Part shown: piece after piece, positions 7,754-15,912 of the stretch | Numbering within the stretch: the stretch's first letter is position 1 | Layout of the letters: each line of letters opens with the position of its first letter | Origin: UMGS1696 sp964457685 | GTDB lineage: Bacteria; Bacillota; Clostridia; Oscillospirales; CAG-272 | Assembly: GCA_964457685.1 (NCBI GenBank) | Contig: CAYWFS010000024.1 | Coordinates: forward strand, 1-33,443 | DNA: 33,443 bases | Direction of reading: 5' to 3' | Position numbers and translations under genes: made by a program | The notes under the pieces: generated by a model | Seen by the model: the letters and a program-made list of their open reading frames with translations, nothing else | The model's database searches: none | What the model was told of the DNA's origin: nothing

Positions 7754-9736
7754 TTATTCAAAGCTTATAAAAAGCAGTTTTGAGGTGCGTTTTTCGGGGA
7801 ATGCCAGTGTGAGCTTGCCGTTTTCCGTTACGAATACCTCTCCCGAGTCTTCATCCGTCAGCTTGCATTTGTCGGCAAACGGGAGCGATGTTTCAAGCGT
7901 GTCCTCCTCGCAGTCCTCCTGACGGAACGCAAGAATAATTCCGCTTTTTTCGCTGTCGTCAACATATGCAAATGCGGTAAAGCCGTCTTTTTCGTCCTTC
8001 GAGTGCCACGGAGTCAGCGTGTAGAAGTCGCACAGCAGGTACTTGTTCAGCTTTTTCCATTCGTCCAGTCCGAAGCGTAGAATCGAAAAATCCTGATTCT
8101 TGTCCTGAACGAACTGAGAGTCCACGTTTAGTGCGGGCAAATATGACGCTCTCCATGTGTACGGGTCTGAACGTCCTTTTGCGTCAAGCTCACCGACCTT
8201 TTCCTTTGTGTTTGCACCGCAGAACGGTATCCATTTGTTAAATCCCCACGACATCGAAAGCCTGAGTGCGGTCGTTGTTCTGTCTGCGTCACTTCTGAGC
8301 AGCGGTATACCTCGTCTGAGCGATTCAAGGTCGTTTCTTCCGCCACCCGATGCACAGGAATCAACAAATCCGCTTCCTCCGAACGAAAGTGTACATTTCA
8401 TTATATCGTCCCACATATTGTAGTGAGCGTCGATGAATTTGCATTCCGTAATTCCGACTCTGTTATCTCCCTCGAGAGAATCCAGATATTTCCAGAGTGA
8501 GTCGGGGTCGCTGTTGTTGTCCTCACGGTAGATTTCGACACGGTTTTCACGCATTACCTTGCATATCCGTCCCACTGTCCAGTCATAGCATTCCTTTATG
8601 CCGATATTGTTCGATATTGAGCCTATTCCGTCACGCTTTATCGCCCAAGACGGGTCATATCCGAAGTTTTTCGAGAGATTTTCAACGTCCGTTACTCTCT
8701 CAGGCTCAAACCACATCATTGTCCGCATTCCGTTTTCCCGTGCAAAGTCTGTGGACTCACGGAAAGTGTTGTTCGGCCATTTTACGGGGTCAAGCTCCCA
8801 TGTGCCTACAGTACCCCACCAGTCACTTTCGGGAGATGACAAGTCGGGGGCAGTGTACCATCCTGCATCAAACCAGCGAACGTCAACCCTTGCGTCCTCC
8901 TCTATCATCTTTTCAAGTGACGGCTTCCATGTGAAATATCTCTCGGAAATACTGCCGTCAGAGTTCGGGAGTCCGGTGTCGTTTGCAATACAGCAGGTGG
9001 AAAACGGTCGTACAGCTTCACCTGAGGAGTCGTTTTTCGGGAGATTGCATTCAACAAACCAACGTCTCCAGTAGTTTGTCGCATAGCTTTCGTCTCGCAC
9101 AGTGTAGGGAGCGACTACAAACATGGCGGTGCGTATGCTTTCTCCGGGCTTTATGTAGGTGCGGAGTCCGTTTGTCGAGTTCATTTTGACATTGGTTTTT
9201 TCACCGTCATATACGAAGTCTGCACTCCATGTTCCACTCCAGCCTATCGCAAGCATTACTCCGCCGTCTCCGTATTCGAGATTGAAGTAAGGGAAATTTA
9301 CATGGGTCGGTCGTCCGCTGTCGGAGGTGAAGTGTACCTCTTCCTTCGTAAGGTCATGCGAATACGGGCGGTACTGATTTCCGTGGTCACCGAGTATTCC
9401 GCACAGCCTCGGACTTCCGCCGTCAAAGGAGAGGGAGGTATATACGTCCTCGAGAATTTCGCTGTCATGCTCGGAATTGTTTGTGAACCGTACTGTCCAC
9501 TCGCAAACCCCGAAGCTTTCGTAATATGAAAGAATCAGAGTTATCGAAAGTGTTCCGGCCTCGAAAGAAAGTGTGGCTGTTTCACGTTTGTCCTCGTTTT
9601 CGTAAGCTATCGCCGAATATTCCGTGGGAAGTGTGCGACGTACTCCGCCGAGAGTATAATAAAAGGGGAGACGTGACGGGTTCGACAATATGCTGCGGTA
9701 CCATTCCTTGCTTGAAGGATTTGCATAGTTTTTCAT
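7754..9736 (-). CDS. Alpha-galactosidase-like glycoside hydrolase family 36
   Basis: 660 residues, GGGAGGG before the ATG. An N-terminal beta-sandwich (about 1-240) precedes a clan GH-D barrel with WFDAGWY (288-294), MWFEPERV (341-348), the nucleophile strand EIYREDNN (D406), CASGGGRND (461-469) and LLRSDADR (479-486, candidate acid/base D483), then a C-terminal sheet domain. Compared with raffinose-type GH36 enzymes, which usually read KWDMNR at the nucleophile and CSGGGGR at the substrate loop, both motifs differ, so the aglycone or sugar specificity may differ too. No signal peptide: cytoplasmic, fed by imported oligosaccharides. First gene of a two-gene operon. Confidence 0.85.
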   Translation of the reverse strand: MKNYANPSSKEWYRSILSNPSRLPFYYTLGGVRRTLPTEYSAIAYENEDKRETATLSFEAGTLSITLILSYYESFGVCEWTVRFTNNSEHDSEILEDVYTSLSFDGGSPRLCGILGDHGNQYRPYSHDLTKEEVHFTSDSGRPTHVNFPYFNLEYGDGGVMLAIGWSGTWSADFVYDGEKTNVKMNSTNGLRTYIKPGESIRTAMFVVAPYTVRDESYATNYWRRWFVECNLPKNDSSGEAVRPFSTCCIANDTGLPNSDGSISERYFTWKPSLEKMIEEDARVDVRWFDAGWYTAPDLSSPESDWWGTVGTWELDPVKWPNNTFRESTDFARENGMRTMMWFEPERVTDVENLSKNFGYDPSWAIKRDGIGSISNNIGIKECYDWTVGRICKVMRENRVEIYREDNNSDPDSLWKYLDSLEGDNRVGITECKFIDAHYNMWDDIMKCTLSFGGSGFVDSCASGGGRNDLESLRRGIPLLRSDADRTTTALRLSMSWGFNKWIPFCGANTKEKVGELDAKGRSDPYTWRASYLPALNVDSQFVQDKNQDFSILRFGLDEWKKLNKYLLCDFYTLTPWHSKDEKDGFTAFAYVDDSEKSGIILAFRQEDCEEDTLETSLPFADKCKLTDEDSGEVFVTENGKLTLAFPEKRTSKLLFISFE

Positions 9737-9768
9737 GGTTGACCCTCCCTATATCGGTGTTTGAACAT

Positions 9769-9797
9769 ATTATACAGATACCGCACGGAAAATTCAA
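9769..9797 (-). promoter_or_regulatory. Sigma-A promoter of the glycosidase operon
   Basis: On the minus strand, TTGAAT (9797-9792), 17-bp spacer, TATAAT (9774-9769). No repeat resembling a sugar-repressor operator was evident around it. Confidence 0.85.
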
Positions 9798-9851
9798 GTA
9801 TTGTGTGCAAATTTATGAAACAAAAAGTGCGGGAAACGGCAATAAATGATA

Positions 9852-9912
9852 ATCCCCCATAGAGCGTATGCTTGAAAAGACAAAAAGCTTTCAAGACTGC
9901 TGTATGGGGGAA
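9852..9912 (-). terminator. Long two-tier hairpin after ribF
   Basis: CCCCCATA at 9854-9861 pairs with TATGGGGG at 9903-9910, and inside it CTTGAAA at 9871-9877 pairs with TTTCAAG at 9889-9895. On the minus strand the stem follows ribF by 20 nt but is trailed only by ATTATCATTTATT, a weak U tract. It probably ends the ireB-AKR-ribF transcript. Confidence 0.6.
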
Positions 9913-9931
9913 TTAACGGCTTATTTGATTT

Positions 9932-10867
9932 TTACTTTTCGGTATAGCTTTGTACGCATTTTCGAGCATTTTCCGCATCAATTGCGATTTGTGCCTTCAG
10001 TTCATCGAGAGTGGGAAAGCGTATCTCCCCACGAAGTCTCGACACAAACGAGGTCGTAACCTCCACGGAATAAAGGTCTCCCGAAAAATCCATGATGTAG
10101 GTTTCAAGAGTTATGTCGTTTTCGTCTTCGTTTACTGTAGGGCGAGAGCCGATGTTGCATACTCCGCTGTAATGCCTGTCCTCACCGTCATAGGAAAAAC
10201 CGCTTACCACAGCGTAAATACCGTTTTTCGGCAGAGCTTTGTTTTTTATCGGTCGCTGATTTACAGTGGGGAAGCCGATAGTCCGTCCGAGAGCCTTTCC
10301 GTGACGGATAGTGTCGCATACGGAATACGCTCTCCCGAGAAGTAAATTTGCTTCCTCTATATTACCCTCTGCAATAAGGGAACGGATCAGACTTGACGAG
10401 ACGGTGCGACCGTTTATCGAAAACTCGCTTACGGTATGAAGCATGATTCCGTTTTCGGTGCAGAACTCTTTCAGCGTATCGGAATTACACTCCGCTCCCT
10501 TGCCGAAACGGTAGTTGAAGCCGCAAACGACAACGGACGGAGACAGGGACAGAATGCACTTTTCAAAGAAATCACGTCCGCTCATTCCGCACATCGAGTC
10601 GAAATCATCGAATATTACAGCGTCAACTCCGGCTTTTTCGAGAAGTGCAAGCTTTTCCTCGTTTGTTGTAAGGAGAGCTGCGGCTTTGGGGAGTGTGCGA
10701 AACATTCTGACTATTGTATATACGTCATCATTTCCGATTCCCGCAGCCTCGAGAAGCTTCATGTGACCGAGATGTACGCCGTCGAAGAAGCCGAGAGCCA
10801 CGCTGACTTTTTTTCCGACAGATGTAATTTCGGTCAAATTTATGTTATAACCTGAGTAGACCTGCAT
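9932..10867 (-). CDS. ribF: Bifunctional riboflavin kinase / FAD synthetase
   Basis: 311 residues, the usual length. It makes FMN from riboflavin and then FAD, both using ATP, in the cytoplasm. The FAD synthetase domain shows GFFDGVHLGH (26-35), CGFNYRFGKGAEC (115-127) and SSSLIRSLIAEGNIEEAN (157-174). The riboflavin kinase domain shows HGKALGRTIGFPTVN (189-203), GVCNIGSRPTV and LETYIMDF, with the conserved ending LRGEIRFPTLDELKAQI. It lies 13 bp downstream of the Fe-S aldo-keto reductase gene and is the last gene of that operon. The ribosome site (GCAGG) is weak. No FMN riboswitch is seen. Confidence 0.97.
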   Translation of the reverse strand: MQVYSGYNINLTEITSVGKKVSVALGFFDGVHLGHMKLLEAAGIGNDDVYTIVRMFRTLPKAAALLTTNEEKLALLEKAGVDAVIFDDFDSMCGMSGRDFFEKCILSLSPSVVVCGFNYRFGKGAECNSDTLKEFCTENGIMLHTVSEFSINGRTVSSSLIRSLIAEGNIEEANLLLGRAYSVCDTIRHGKALGRTIGFPTVNQRPIKNKALPKNGIYAVVSGFSYDGEDRHYSGVCNIGSRPTVNEDENDITLETYIMDFSGDLYSVEVTTSFVSRLRGEIRFPTLDELKAQIAIDAENARKCVQSYTEK

Positions 10868-10880
10868 TTATAATACCTGC

Positions 10881-11945
10881 TTAGTAGATTTTTAGTGCGA
10901 AAACGGGGCATACACGGGTGCAGTATCCGCATCTTACGCATTTTGTGTCATCGGGAAATGCACGGAAACGCTGTTTTTTTTCGGTGGGTGTGATACCGCT
11001 TTCGCTGAGAAATTCCGATGTGAATGCGTCTCCCTCATCATCGTCGTCCTCTACGGGAACAAGAGACAACGCACCCGAGGCACAACGTCTTACGCATGAA
11101 CCGCAGCCCTCACAATATTCTTCAACATGAAGAGTGCGGTGCTTTTTCGACAGCTTTACCTTGTCCTCCTCCGTGAATGACCCTCTCATAAGGAAGCCGA
11201 GATTTGCGTCAACCTCTTCAAACGACTGCATTCCGACAGCGGCAGAGGAAATAAACGGCTTCGACAGCACATATCCCAGAGCTTCCTCCGCACTTCCCGA
11301 GAGATGACCGCCGCCGAGAGCCTTCATTGCATATATTCCGACTCCGAGAGCGTGTGCGTCCTCGATAGCCTCTCTCATTTCCGCTTCACTGCCGTCCGCA
11401 ATTCCGATTCCTGCTTTGTTGTACAGCGGATGGCATACGTCAAGAAGAATACCGTCCTTTTCGTAGAGCTTTTTTATACCTTGAACAAGGGAAACATGGT
11501 GTGTTGATGCTCCGACCGCACGAATTATCCCCTTTTCACGGCATTCGAGAAGATATTCAAGAGCCGGCATATGTCCACGCAATGTGTCGTAGCTTTCCTG
11601 CTCATGAAGCATGAATATGTCGATTACATCACGGTCAAGCTCACGTCTTGCTTCCTCAACCGCTTCTATTGCAAGCTCTCTCGAATAAGCATACGTCTTT
11701 GTGGACACAAGAACATTATCTCCGTTTTTGCTTTTTTTCAGTCCGGCACGGAGAATGTCATAGTTTTCGTAGTATTGGGCGGTGTCTGTAAGATTGATTC
11801 CGCTGTCAAAAGCATATGCAATGACCTCTGCCGCTTCGTTAAAGGGAAGGGCTGCCTGCATCTTCGAGACCGTAAGAGAACCGAGAGCTATTTTTGTAAC
11901 TTCGGGCAGACGAGGGGAGAGAAGTGATTTCGGTAATGTATTCAA
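10881..11945 (-). CDS. Aldo/keto reductase with two C-terminal [4Fe-4S] clusters
   Basis: 354 residues from a TTG start that overlaps the ireB stop as TTGA, indicating translational coupling. The N-terminal 260 residues are an aldo-keto reductase barrel with the catalytic tetrad D54, Y59, K83 and H114 (LTDTAQYY, STKT, MLHEQ). The C-terminus adds a ferredoxin-like part with C278/C281/C284/C288 and C336/C339/C342/C346, two full CxxCxxCxxxC motifs, separated by an acidic linker. This fusion is known in anaerobes and suggests electron exchange between NAD(P)H chemistry and Fe-S partners. The substrate is unknown. Cytoplasmic; second gene of the operon. Confidence 0.9.
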   Translation of the reverse strand: MNTLPKSLLSPRLPEVTKIALGSLTVSKMQAALPFNEAAEVIAYAFDSGINLTDTAQYYENYDILRAGLKKSKNGDNVLVSTKTYAYSRELAIEAVEEARRELDRDVIDIFMLHEQESYDTLRGHMPALEYLLECREKGIIRAVGASTHHVSLVQGIKKLYEKDGILLDVCHPLYNKAGIGIADGSEAEMREAIEDAHALGVGIYAMKALGGGHLSGSAEEALGYVLSKPFISSAAVGMQSFEEVDANLGFLMRGSFTEEDKVKLSKKHRTLHVEEYCEGCGSCVRRCASGALSLVPVEDDDDEGDAFTSEFLSESGITPTEKKQRFRAFPDDTKCVRCGYCTRVCPVFALKIY

Positions 11946-12202
11946 AGTCCGAGATACTCCGTAAGAAGAGCAGCCATAAGCTCGTCACGGTCAATACGTC
12001 TTATGAGACCTCTCGCATTTTTGTAGTTGGTTATGTATGTCGGATCCTCCGTGAGAACATATCCGACAAGCTGATTTATGGGGTTGTAGCCTTTTTCGCT
12101 GAGGGCATCGTAAACAGCACGGAGAAGCATTTTTCTTTCTCTGTCACGTTCTTCCTCACGGATAGAAAAGGTTATGGTTTTGTCCATTTCGTTTTTCATC
12201 AT
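11942..12202 (-). CDS. ireB: IreB family regulatory phosphoprotein
   Basis: 86 residues from the ATG at 12202, with GAGG 8 nt upstream; the frame extends to 12256 but without a ribosome site. It matches the small UPF0297/IreB family: MLLRAVYDALSEKGYNPINQ, LVGYVLTEDPTYITNYKNAR and LIRRIDRDELMAALLTEYL. In enterococci IreB is phosphorylated by the Ser/Thr kinase IreK and affects cephalosporin resistance; here the role is by family. The usual neighbour ruvX/yrrK is absent, and the gene instead heads an operon with an Fe-S aldo-keto reductase and ribF. Confidence 0.93.
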   Translation of the reverse strand: MMKNEMDKTITFSIREEERDRERKMLLRAVYDALSEKGYNPINQLVGYVLTEDPTYITNYKNARGLIRRIDRDELMAALLTEYLGL

Positions 12203-12282
12203 ATTATATTCCTCACTTTTCCATGTAGTTTTTATGCTAAGGCATACCGTATCCATGTAATATATACACCGATACAGGATAT

Positions 12283-12311
12283 ATTATAGCAAATCCCGAA
12301 CACGAATGCAA
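12283..12311 (-). promoter_or_regulatory. Sigma-A promoter of the ireB-AKR-ribF operon
   Basis: On the minus strand, TTGCAT (12311-12306), 17-bp spacer, TATAAT (12288-12283). The leader to ireB is about 70-75 nt. Confidence 0.85.
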
Positions 12312-12370
12312 TAATATATGAATTAATTATTTATTAACTTTAAGATTTGTTTTTCATCCTCCGATTATGC

Positions 12371-12399
12371 TTGACTGTCGCATAGCTTTGTGATAAAAT
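12371..12399 (+). promoter_or_regulatory. Sigma-A promoter of the pdaA-mnmA operon
   Basis: TTGACT at 12371-12376, 17-bp spacer, TAAAAT at 12394-12399. Confidence 0.85.
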
Positions 12400-12441
12400 T
12401 AAAGAGGAAAACTATTTCATTTTTATAGTGGGTAATAATAA

Positions 12442-13560
12442 ATGAAGAAAAAATTTAAGCTTCTTACAATGCTTTTGCTCAGTGCGGTAATGCTCTCCTC
12501 CTGCCTGAGAGAAGCGGCAAAAATAGATAAAAACAGCGGAATCGGACGTGAAAACATACAAAGCAACATTTCCGAAGAAGAGGAAACAAACGTCGAAAAC
12601 GAGAGTGATGACTCAAGCGGCAACGATATTTCCGCAAGCGTTAAAGACAGTGAGGACAGCGATGAATATACTCCGCCTCCGCTCGGAAAGGAAGACGAAA
12701 GCTCTGTCGGCACAATATCGTGGAGTGAAGCTAACGGAAAATACACCTATGTCTTCCCCGAAAGAGATGACAGCGGACTTTCGTCAATAGCGGAGATGGA
12801 TTCTACCTCCACCGCACTTTTCGATGACCAGGGAGACGACCTTACAGGCTCATGGTACTTTGCAAAGACGAATTACGATGAAGCAACGGGAGAATCCACG
12901 GTTGTGTGGGATCGCTCACAGAGTACGATAGACCTTATCGACAAATACGGTGCTATCTACAGGGGAGACCAAACAAGAAAGGTATGCTACTTCACCTTCG
13001 ACTGCGGCTATGAATACGGCCCCACATCCGATATTCTCGATACACTCAAGGAAAAGAACGTGCCTGCAATATTCTTCCTCACGGGACATTATGTAAAATC
13101 CGAGGAAAAGCTCATTCAGCGTATGATAGACGAGGGTCATATTCTCGGTAATCACACCGTCAACCACAAAAATATGACTCAGGTATCAAAGGAAACGTTT
13201 GTCGAGGAGCTTGAGGGACTGGAGCAGCTTGTTTACGACAAATTCCCCGACGCACAGAATATGCTGTACTGGAGACCTCCACAGGGTGCCTGCAACGAAT
13301 GGGTATTGAAGCTTGCCGATAAAATGGGTTATCATACGGTAATGTGGTCGTGGGCATACTATGACTACGATACGGAGAACCAGTATGAGCCGTCAGTTGC
13401 TCTCGAAAAGGCAAAGAACGGACTTCACCCCGGTGCCGTATATCTTTTCCATACGGAATCAACTACAAATGCAGCTATTCTCGGAGACCTTATAGACTGG
13501 ATAAGAGGTCAGGGCTACGAGATACTTCCGATATGCGATATAAACACGGGTAACGATTGA
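12442..13560 (+). CDS. pdaA: PdaA-type lipoprotein polysaccharide deacetylase
   Basis: 372 residues. Lipobox LSSC with Cys21 marks a lipoprotein; residues 30-90 are a disordered acidic Ser/Glu/Asp linker. The CE4 domain resembles Bacillus PdaA, which deacetylates N-acetylmuramic acid on the way to muramic delta-lactam of spore cortex: TFDCGYEYGPT (185-195), FFLTGHYVK, EGHILGNHTVNH (231-242), WRPPQG (277-282), HTVMWSWAYYDYD (298-310) and LHPGAVYLFHT (328-338). The first motif has Cys188 where classical CE4 has a second Asp and PdaA has Asn. Sporulation use is possible but not shown. Its stop overlaps the mnmA start as TGATG. Confidence 0.88.
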   Translation: MKKKFKLLTMLLLSAVMLSSCLREAAKIDKNSGIGRENIQSNISEEEETNVENESDDSSGNDISASVKDSEDSDEYTPPPLGKEDESSVGTISWSEANGKYTYVFPERDDSGLSSIAEMDSTSTALFDDQGDDLTGSWYFAKTNYDEATGESTVVWDRSQSTIDLIDKYGAIYRGDQTRKVCYFTFDCGYEYGPTSDILDTLKEKNVPAIFFLTGHYVKSEEKLIQRMIDEGHILGNHTVNHKNMTQVSKETFVEELEGLEQLVYDKFPDAQNMLYWRPPQGACNEWVLKLADKMGYHTVMWSWAYYDYDTENQYEPSVALEKAKNGLHPGAVYLFHTESTTNAAILGDLIDWIRGQGYEILPICDINTGND

Positions 13561-14645
13561 TGAATTATATGATAGCAATGAGCGGCGGTGTGGATTCTTC
13601 CGTTGCTCTCAGCCTTATAAAGAAAAGCATGACGGATGGAGACCTTGTTATAGGTGCGACCCTTGCCCTCGGCGAAAAGGGAAACGCCGCAGACGAAAAA
13701 AACATCTCCGATGCAAGAGCAGTGTGCGAAAATCAGGGTGTGGAGCATACCTCACTTTACGCACATGACGAATTTCGTAAAAACGTCATCGACTACTTCA
13801 CGTCAAGCTACCTTCGCGGAGAGACTCCGAACCCTTGCGTCATATGCAACCGTGAAATAAAGTTCGGACTTCTTTACGACTATGCGAAAAAGCTCGGCTA
13901 CGACTCCGTTGTGACGGGACATTACGCAAGACTTGCTCGGTGCGACGGATATACCTATATAAGACGTGCCGCAGACCTCAAAAAGGATCAAAGCTACGTC
14001 CTCGCAATGCTTACTCATGAGCAGCTCAGTGCCGCAAGATTTCCTCTAGGCGAATACACAAAGGACATGATTCGTGAGATAGCGGAAGGAAACGGATTCG
14101 TTAACGCACATCGCCACGATTCGCAGGATATTTGCTTCATCCCCGACGGAGATTACGTTGCGTTCATGAAAAAGCTCGGTCTGACTCTTCCGGGAGAGGG
14201 AAATTATCTCGATACGAACGGAAATGTCATAGGCAAGCACAAGGGACACATAAACTATACCATAGGTCAGCGAAAGGGACTCGGAATATCTCTCGGAAAG
14301 CACGCATTTGTTATATCTAAGAATGCGGAGAAAAACGAGGTGGTTTTGGGAGACGAGGACGGAATATTCAAAAAAAAGGTGTACGTTTGTGACCTGAATC
14401 TTCCCTCAGACCCGAAAGCACTTGACGGTGAGACAAGAGTTGCCGCAAAGCTCAGATATGCCCATAAGCCATCCCTTGCCGTGTTTACGAGAACGGGAGA
14501 GCATGAGGGTTACCTTACCTTTGACGAGGCACAGAGAGCCCCATCCTCGGGTCAGTTTGCGGTAATGTATACCCCGGATGCGGCTGACGGAAACGAAGAG
14601 GTGTCGTCTCTCGCGCTTGTCCTCGGAGGAGCGAAGATAATATGA
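13560..14645 (+). CDS. mnmA: tRNA-specific 2-thiouridylase MnmA
   Basis: 361 residues from the ATG at 13560, which overlaps the pdaA stop by one base (a TTG three bases earlier is the alternative). MnmA activates U34 of tRNA-Lys, -Glu and -Gln with ATP and inserts sulfur. Seen: PP-loop SGGVDSS (8-14), TPNPCVICN with nucleophile C93, the DSQDICF site with C192, GHYARLA (120-126) and the C-terminal barrel strands GQRKGLGIS. Length is standard. Part of the pdaA-mnmA-DUF3842 transcript; the context gives no functional link to cell-wall modification. Confidence 0.97.
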   Translation: MNYMIAMSGGVDSSVALSLIKKSMTDGDLVIGATLALGEKGNAADEKNISDARAVCENQGVEHTSLYAHDEFRKNVIDYFTSSYLRGETPNPCVICNREIKFGLLYDYAKKLGYDSVVTGHYARLARCDGYTYIRRAADLKKDQSYVLAMLTHEQLSAARFPLGEYTKDMIREIAEGNGFVNAHRHDSQDICFIPDGDYVAFMKKLGLTLPGEGNYLDTNGNVIGKHKGHINYTIGQRKGLGISLGKHAFVISKNAEKNEVVLGDEDGIFKKKVYVCDLNLPSDPKALDGETRVAAKLRYAHKPSLAVFTRTGEHEGYLTFDEAQRAPSSGQFAVMYTPDAADGNEEVSSLALVLGGAKII

Positions 14646-15064
14646 TTCGTATACTGATAATAGACGGTCAAGGCGGCGGAATCGGTCGTCAGCTTGTCTC
14701 GGCGATAAAGGAAAAGCTACCCGAGGCGGTTGTAACAGCTGTAGGAACAAACAGTGCCGCAACCTCCGCAATGCTGAAAGCGGGAGCAGACAACGGTGCA
14801 ACGGGAGAAAACGCAGTCAAGGTCGGATGCAGACGTGCCGATGTTATTGCAGGACCTATCGGAATTGTCATAGCGGATTCACTCCTCGGTGAAATAACAC
14901 CCGATATGGCTGTTGCCGTAGGACAGAGCAGTGCAAAGCGTGTTCTTATCCCCGTGAATCACTGCGACAATATAGTAGTCGGAGTAGGGGACATGGCGGT
15001 AGGTAAGCTTGTTTCGGAAGCTGTCGAGGAAATAATAAGCATAAGCAAGTCATCTTGTGTGTGA
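14642..15064 (+). CDS. DUF3842 family protein
   Basis: 140 residues, starting inside the mnmA stop (ATGA overlap). The N-terminus IRILIIDGQGGGIGRQLVSAI is a nucleotide-binding-like Gly-rich loop after a beta strand. The following GTNSAATSAMLKAGAD, GENAVKVGCRRADVIAGPIGI and HCDNIVVGVGDM give a small Rossmann-like fold. I identify it by its overall pattern as DUF3842, a clostridial family of unknown function. Cytoplasmic. No terminator was found after it before the next promoter. Confidence 0.85.
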   Translation: MIRILIIDGQGGGIGRQLVSAIKEKLPEAVVTAVGTNSAATSAMLKAGADNGATGENAVKVGCRRADVIAGPIGIVIADSLLGEITPDMAVAVGQSSAKRVLIPVNHCDNIVVGVGDMAVGKLVSEAVEEIISISKSSCV

Positions 15065-15152
15065 CGCGGGGAATAATCTCGGCTGTTTTTGAAATAATAT
15101 ACATGAGTTCATACACTGTTAAAATTTTGCGTATGGATTAGTCACGTTTTTA

Positions 15153-15161
15153 TGATATACT
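15153..15161 (+). promoter_or_regulatory. Extended -10 promoter for the Cys-rich microprotein
   Basis: TGATATACT: an extended TGn followed by TATACT at 15156-15161. The hexamer 17 bp upstream (ATGGAT) is a poor -35 box. Confidence 0.55.
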
Positions 15162-15218
15162 TCAATTTATCAGGATATCCGTAAAGGAAAAAATAAATAT
15201 TTTTAGGAGGATATGAAG

Positions 15219-15470
15219 ATGAAAAAGGAAAAAAGCACACTTGAGTCTTTAAAGGTAGTGTTTATCGTAGTAGGTGCAATCGTAAGCCTTGCTGCACTTG
15301 TAGCTGTTGTATATAACGTGTTCAAGAAGTATTTCCAGGTAACATTTGAATGTGACGGAGACTGCGAAGAATGCGGTGACGATTGCTTCGGCGAATGTGA
15401 AAGCAACTATGAACCCATCTGCTGCTGCGAAGACGAAGAAGACGAAGAAGAAGCAGAAGACGAAGAATAA
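15219..15470 (+). CDS. Small membrane protein with Cys-rich, acidic tail
   Basis: 83 residues from ATG at 15219, which stands 8 nt after AGGAGG; an ATG at 15213 is only 2 nt away and less likely. Residues about 12-33 form one membrane helix (VVFIVVGAIVSLAALVAVVY). It is followed by FKKYFQV, then eight Cys in about 28 residues (spaced CX3C, CX2C, CX3C, CX3C, then CCC), and ends in a run of Glu and Asp. The charge pattern favours the tail being cytoplasmic or a metal-binding patch; this is inference. No family recognised. It sits alone between an extended -10 promoter and a terminator. Confidence 0.8.
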   Translation: MKKEKSTLESLKVVFIVVGAIVSLAALVAVVYNVFKKYFQVTFECDGDCEECGDDCFGECESNYEPICCCEDEEDEEEAEDEE

Positions 15471-15478
15471 GCTCTCTA

Positions 15479-15536
15479 TTTCAAAAATAAACGAAAATAC
15501 GCTTGTCGGGATAACCTCTCGGCAGGCGTATTTTTT
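15479..15536. repeat. 58-bp direct repeat, left copy, containing a terminator
   Basis: Identical over 58 bp to 17280-17337 and in the same orientation. It begins TTTCAAAAATAAACG and ends GGCAGGCGTATTTTTT. It encloses the cassette together with the right copy. Confidence 0.95.
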
Positions 15537-15537
15537 T
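15494..15537. terminator. Intrinsic terminator in the left 58-bp repeat
   Basis: AAAATACGCTTGTCG pairs with CGGCAGGCGTATTTT through 16 bp including G-T wobbles, then T7. It ends the microprotein transcript; the minus-strand face (GCGTATTTTCG then T-rich) could also end the cassette mRNA. Confidence 0.9.
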
Positions 15538-15606
15538 AATAATATGCGAGAAATTAGATTGTATTAAAATCAGATATACATAAACCGTCTCAGCATGATT
15601 AATGCA

Positions 15607-15912
15607 TTATCCGAATAAGACTTTAATTTCTTTCTCTGCTTCATAAATTGTAAGTCCTGCGAAAATCTTTGCGTTTTCAAACTGTTCTACACATTCGGAC
15701 AAGTTTTTCCCAAAAAAGCTATGCCTTGTTAAAAATAACTTATTATGCGGATCACTGTTATCATATTCATCAAGATATAACTCCAAAATCGAACTGTTTT
15801 CACGATGGATAGATTCGAGGAAGAAAAATCTGTCTCTGAAAACAAATTCCTTTTCAGGACCTCCCATAGAAAGCAAATCATCTATAAACTCAACCAAAGT
15901 ATTCCCTTTCAT
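15607..15912 (-). CDS. Immunity-protein-like small acidic protein
   Basis: 101 residues; GGGAG 10 nt before the ATG. The start lies 23 bp inside the end of the toxin-like gene, the tight coupling expected of a toxin-immunity pair. It is acidic and small, and its end (ECVEQFENAKIFAGLTIYEAE) aligns with the end of the 94-residue protein at 33063-33347 (shared C, E, FENA, I, G, T, E, EI). Both are therefore one family. The name and activity are unknown to me; immunity is inferred from position and type. Low-GC codon use, last gene of the cassette. Confidence 0.7.
   Translation of the reverse strand: MKGNTLVEFIDDLLSMGGPEKEFVFRDRFFFLESIHRENSSILELYLDEYDNSDPHNKLFLTRHSFFGKNLSECVEQFENAKIFAGLTIYEAEKEIKVLFG

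Noticed and set aside
10868..10880. FMN riboswitch before ribF
   Set aside because: Only 13 bp separate ribF from the preceding gene, so there is no space for the aptamer.
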